Shown: one piece after another, positions 59,596-64,000 of the stretch
How the letters are laid out: each line of letters begins with the position of its first letter
Position numbering within the stretch: the stretch's first letter is position 1
Assembly (NCBI RefSeq): GCF_010389155.1
Contig: NC_057763.1
Location: forward strand, 40,406,645-40,470,644
DNA length: 64,000 bases
DNA from: Erigeron canadensis
Lineage: Eukaryota > Streptophyta > Magnoliopsida > Asterales > Asteraceae
Direction of reading: 5' to 3'
The notes under the pieces: model-generated
Database searches by the model: none
Seen by the model: only the letters and a program-made list of their open reading frames with translations
What the model was told of the DNA's origin: nothing
Translations under genes and position numbers: made by a program

Positions 59596-62500
59596 TCAGA
59601 GCTTTGAAATGGCATATGAAGGTAAGTTTGACCTGGCAGGGAGTTTGAGATCTTCCCACTCTTTAATGTCTAATGCTTGAAAGTAACGCTCAACCATACT
59701 GTCACTTACAAACTCAAGTTTTGAAGGTTCCCACTAAAAAAAAAGGAAAAAGAAAATTAACGCCCAATAGATATAAAGAGTCAAATGGGTTATGCGAAAT
59801 GATTTAACCTAAAATTAGTCAAGAGTGCTTAGCAGGTTAAACGGCTAAAATGCATAAAACACTCTAATCATTTTATTTAGATAAAGTTCAGATTTTTCTT
59901 GTAAAGATACAGCTTTTTAGCAAACTAACCATTTAGAAAGTCCAAAAAAGTGTCTGTAAGTCCACCCAACCCAGCCTGTATCAGAATTACACATTTTGAT
60001 CCACTACCCAACCCAACTGATCCACCCATTTTCCCATTCCTATCTATTTACCTTTGGGTTTTTATCCTTGTCTAGCAGCAACGCCCTACATCCCTGCATT
60101 AGAAAGAGGTACGGTCTTGTGAAGGAAATATGCAGAGGATAATACCATCTACATTGCATAAAGTACACAAGAAAATGCATAGAGGAGCATGTCCAGCCTT
60201 CTGGATTGATGATTCCATAGAATGCAGATCATGCATAAGTATTAAAATTCCAACTATCAGAAAAATGGACGCAAAAACTCTTCCAGAGAGTTAAATTTAC
60301 TTGTACACTTGTACATTATCATCATTTCAAAGCGCTGACAAAACCTAATTTAATTTACAGGACTACTGTGTTTTGTTGATGGTATTCAAACTTTATACTC
60401 TTAGTTAATAGTTGAGCACTTCTCTTAGACTATATGGTTTGGTCCAACATTGAAACTTTTAGGTCACAGATGAGTGATGGCAGTACTTAATTGGTACCTC
60501 AAAAAAATCCCTGCTGAATTGTCCTTGCATGACTGTACAAACCATCCGGTATTCACGGATAAGACATTGACCAACACCTTGAAGTCTCCCTTCTCTAATC
60601 TGCACACCATAGGCAAATAGATATAGAATCTTGGGTGTCCCTTTTTAACATAAAAAGGAAAAATCATGAATTGTCTAATTGTTATTTTTCCTAGTTTAGA
60701 ACTCACTATAGAGAATATGATATACTATTTTACAGTGTTCAATAATACAGTAATTAAACATTGTAATTGAGTAGAAAATAATTTTACCTTTATAAATTAT
60801 ATTTAGAGAAACTAATTAATTATTTAGAACCAAAGTCACAGTTAATCCTTACAGAGCGAAGAGAAATTTTGAGACTTGTTGGAGATGCTTTCTTCAAGGA
60901 CTCAATAGTCCATGAGATCCATTCATCCATATTTTTAGCAGCCTCTTTCTCCTAGAAAAAAAAAACATTTATAACCAAAAACATATCCAAATTAGCAGGT
61001 AAAACTGTAAATAACTACATGGGAAGCGCAACATGAATTGTTAAAAGATTCCAAATCCAAATCACATAGTCGTGCTTTACCAACTATATCATTGTAGATG
61101 GAGTGATCATATTGATTAATTCTAGGAAGTTCCATTACATGCATTTAGGGAACAACATGTTCTATGTTTGACACGTAGTTAAACCATTCACACAACCTAC
61201 GGGCTATATCAAATATTGCAGCTTCCATGCGGATGGTAGATCAGCAGATTTTACTCAAATACAAAATTTTATTTCATGAAAAAGAAGCATAAAACAAGGT
61301 CACGTCAAAGCTTGTCAACTCTTGAACTTACGAGTGCAGAGATGATGTCTTCAATCGTTCTCTGAGAGAAACAACCTTCAATGGTTTTCAACCTGCAGCA
61401 TACACATCATATACACATATCAGCCCGAAAGCCTAAAACTTAAAAAGTGGAGTCAAGAATGACACTATCATACACATATCAGTCCAAAGGCCTCAAACTT
61501 GAATAGTTTGTGTTAATGTTGACGAAATGTCCGGGTTGACTAATGGGTCAACATGGTTAACTTTTGGTACAGGTTATACATAATTATCAATATCATGAAA
61601 AATATTTAGTGTGTTTAATGTAATCACAAACATTACATTACTCAACTAATATACATTTTGGGCCCATTTGATCTATTTCACCCATATCACTTCGAGCTGC
61701 TTTTTTAATCCATTTGACTCATTGGGGATATAAACATATCCAATGATTGACCCATGTAAACGGGTCACAAATGCCACAACTAGTTTATGTCAAGGGAGTG
61801 CTTCGCTTGAACACCTGGAACTAAAATTCAGCCAAAGATGCTAGAAATAAACAGGTTCTGTTTATTTTATGCAAAACATGAATATGAGTAGAGTATACCG
61901 AAAATATTGACTCTTCTCTTTCAACTTGGGAGTACTCGAGAATTCAGATATGATCTTGCTGATAGTATTTGGATCACCTGTATTTGCTTTGCATAGTGCA
62001 TCTTCTAGTAAGGATAACTTCTGTTTATGTGATAGAATACGTCAGTCAAACATCAAAAAGAAAACAGCTTTGTGCTATAGAAATGAAGATTTATTAGAAA
62101 ATTTATAATTACACTTAGCATTGCACAAGTGATAACTAAAAACAAAAAATAACTGGCTGTATTACTTTTAAATTAGATACTTCAATGGTTGACTGGTTGT
62201 ACAAAAATAAAATAAAATAATGCACACTCATATATCGTATAATAATGGGAAGCATTTTCTATATGTATATGTGTGAATATTGGAGGAGGCGATCGACCTA
62301 TAGACATACAAATGGGTCGATTTGGGTTATATGTTATATCAAATAGGTTTATGCTAAATCATTTAACTTAAGAAGGGCTCACAAGTCATCCAATAAACTG
62401 TAAAAACCTCAAATGTTTATACCTTCCTAGATTGCTTATATTTTATTTTATTTTTTAATTTTGAAGCCAGATAATAATTGTAATAACCTAGTTTCTGTAA

Positions 62501-63740
62501 TACAATAATACATTAGTCTCTTGTACATAATTCAAAAAGTGATGAAAAAGTATTCATGAGTCGGCCAGACCTGACCAAGACTGTTTTGGCCCACACTAAT
62601 TCTCGAAAATCAAAATGAAATTTACCTCCAATGGGACGAAGTGGGTTGCAAGACCACATGCAAGCATTTCAGCGCCGTCCAATCTAGCACCTGTAAGACC
62701 CACGTATTCTCCTGCCAAAATTAAATCTCACACATCAAAAATGTTATACAGACATAGACCAATACATGATGAACTAAGCTTTTTTGAATTGAAGAGTGGC
62801 AATGCCATTAATCTGAATTAAGATAACATTTTTGAAAGCCTGTTGCATCTTAAGTATAATCATATGTAGACTTGAAATCAGAGTTATGCGAAACATATCT
62901 TCATGAAAACATTATTTGTGGAAAACAAAAACTCATTTTTCAGCAAAGATCATTCGTTCATTGTATATCATAAGATGGAACTCCATCAGACCAAGATCAA
63001 ATTGGAATTACCAAAGAATCCAGGTAGTCGCGATAAGTAATAAGAGGCGCCTACATCTGGAAATAACCCTAATGCGGTCTCGGGCATTGCAAAAACCTGC
63101 AAAATGTTGGAATCATGAAATGTTTATATTGAAAACAGATGAGGTTTCTAGAAAAATAGCTGCTCCTATATAATGGTGTATAGTCATGGGTACAGTTTCT
63201 AGGAAGCAGGAAACCTTCTATAATAAGGGGTGGTTATTGGGTTAAACGACACCAAGACCAAAAAATGCAAATGAAAGCAGTAAGAGATATACCGAATTAT
63301 CTGTAGCAACACGAAATCTACCATGCATTGAAGCGCCTGCACCGCCTCCCATAACAATTCCCCTAAGGAGTGATACCTTCAAGTAGGATTTCAAGTTGAC
63401 ATGTTGTGATAACTGTGTAGCTAAAAAGAAACCATCAAGTCTGAAAGATGCTTACCTGCGGTTTAGTGTATGTTGCCATTAAATAATTCAATGTAAATTC
63501 TTTGGAGAAAAAATGTGCACCTACTTTCCAGTTAGCTGATACCGGGAAAAAAAATCATCACATAAGCAATAAAGCTATACTTTCATTACGGCAATTTGCA
63601 AAGAATAATACCGAGCATGTCCAAAACTGAATTCGTCATATATGGCAGAAAACAGCCTGAAGCTTGCTCAAGATACCTTTATTAATATCATTAACAACAC
63701 CTGCAACATCACCGCCGGCACAAAAAGCCCTTCCTTCACC
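59596..63740 (-). CDS. 3-hydroxyisobutyryl-CoA hydrolase-like protein (5' partial)
   Basis: Eleven exons on the minus strand: 63677-63740, 63456-63535, 63293-63376, 63012-63096, 62626-62711, 61899-62020, 61332-61392, 60853-60951, 60498-60599, 60052-60093, 59596-59733. All are GT/AG and in phase, ending in TGA. The crotonase-fold marks are clear: [20 protein letters not shown], the oxyanion loop [37 protein letters not shown], then [20 protein letters not shown]. The C-terminal extension ([49 protein letters not shown]) identifies the HIBYL-CoA hydrolase-like subfamily (CHY1 relatives). It hydrolyses 3-hydroxyacyl-CoA in valine breakdown, usually in mitochondria or peroxisomes; family knowledge. 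The 5' exons with any targeting peptide lie beyond the right edge. No damage is seen. Confidence 0.9.
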
Positions 63741-64000
63741 CTGTGTCCACATTCCATTTCAGTGTAAGTCACAAAGTTAAGAACAAATTCTAAAGGATGC
63801 TAACTTATATAGGACGGAAGATTACAAAAGAGCAAATATACCATTTAAGATGAAAATTAGACGAGGAAAACACAAACATATATGATTTTAACTTAAATAT
63901 ACTGTCAGATTGTAGCTTATCAAATTATCCCGTGTGACATAATGAAACATGAATCTTGTGTAATCTCATAGTCAAGCAATGATATTCTGCTTGGAGTAGG
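63741..64000 (-). other. Intron of the hydrolase gene, running off the right edge
   Basis: No open frame matches the expected upstream exon, so this is taken as intron. The acceptor AG is at 63741-63742. Confidence 0.6.

Noticed and set aside
1..64000. CRISPR arrays, operons or phage/defence-type systems
   Set aside because: The sequence is plant nuclear DNA with spliced genes; the tandem repeats have no spacer architecture.

Overview
The window is nuclear DNA of a flowering plant, most likely a eudicot. It is AT-rich. The genes have short exons with GT/AG introns, and the proteins are plant types: CER1, a PUB U-box protein, SEN54 and a plastid-type zinc-finger protein. The spacers are full of typical plant transposons. 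The repeat mix (Au-type SINE, long Ty3-like solo LTRs starting TGTAACAC, Helitron ends) would fit Asteraceae, but that is inference.

Seven genes are supported; exon coordinates were worked out by hand from splice sites and reading phase. (1) 385-1342 +, 3' exons of SEN54, a tRNA-splicing endonuclease subunit. (2) 3554-12208 -, a complete ten-exon CER1-like wax alkane-synthesis gene of 622 codons, with transposon-filled introns and a decayed CER1 duplicate at 1757-2640. (3) 30058-33330 +, a four-exon DnaJ-type zinc-finger protein of 165 aa. (4) 37321-38622 +, a five-exon gene of 209 aa that encodes only one internal domain of NOT1, the CCR4-NOT scaffold. (5) 41005-41313 +, a BolA protein of 102 aa. 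(6) 46621-47982 -, an intronless PUB22/23/24-type U-box E3 ligase of 453 aa. (7) 59596-63740 -, the eleven 3' exons of a mitochondrial-type 3-hydroxyisobutyryl-CoA hydrolase-like gene whose 5' end lies beyond the right edge. The genes act in unrelated pathways, and no operon-like or biosynthetic cluster is visible.

About 12.6-30 kb and 48-58 kb are transposon-dominated. Three Mutator-like elements have long terminal inverted repeats and perfect 9-bp target duplications (18596-19567, 27507-28804, 28843-29998). The last two lie almost end to end, immediately upstream of the zinc-finger gene, and the duplicated target of the nearer one is TATATATTA. Two related solo LTRs (24071-26831 and 53284-55948) sit between 5-bp duplications, one perfect and one with a mismatch. 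There are also several Helitrons or Helitron 3' ends (hairpin plus CTAG), two SINE-like elements with Pol III boxes, a poly-A retroposon with a 13-bp duplication, a PIF/Harbinger-like element carrying a broken Myb-like ORF, and several MITEs.

The points most worth checking are the stand-alone NOT1 domain gene, the paired Mutator elements at the promoter of the zinc-finger gene, the coding-like cargo of the first Mutator element, the CER1 pseudogene, and a solo LTR apparently nested in a Helitron. No new defence-type or otherwise undescribed system was recognised.
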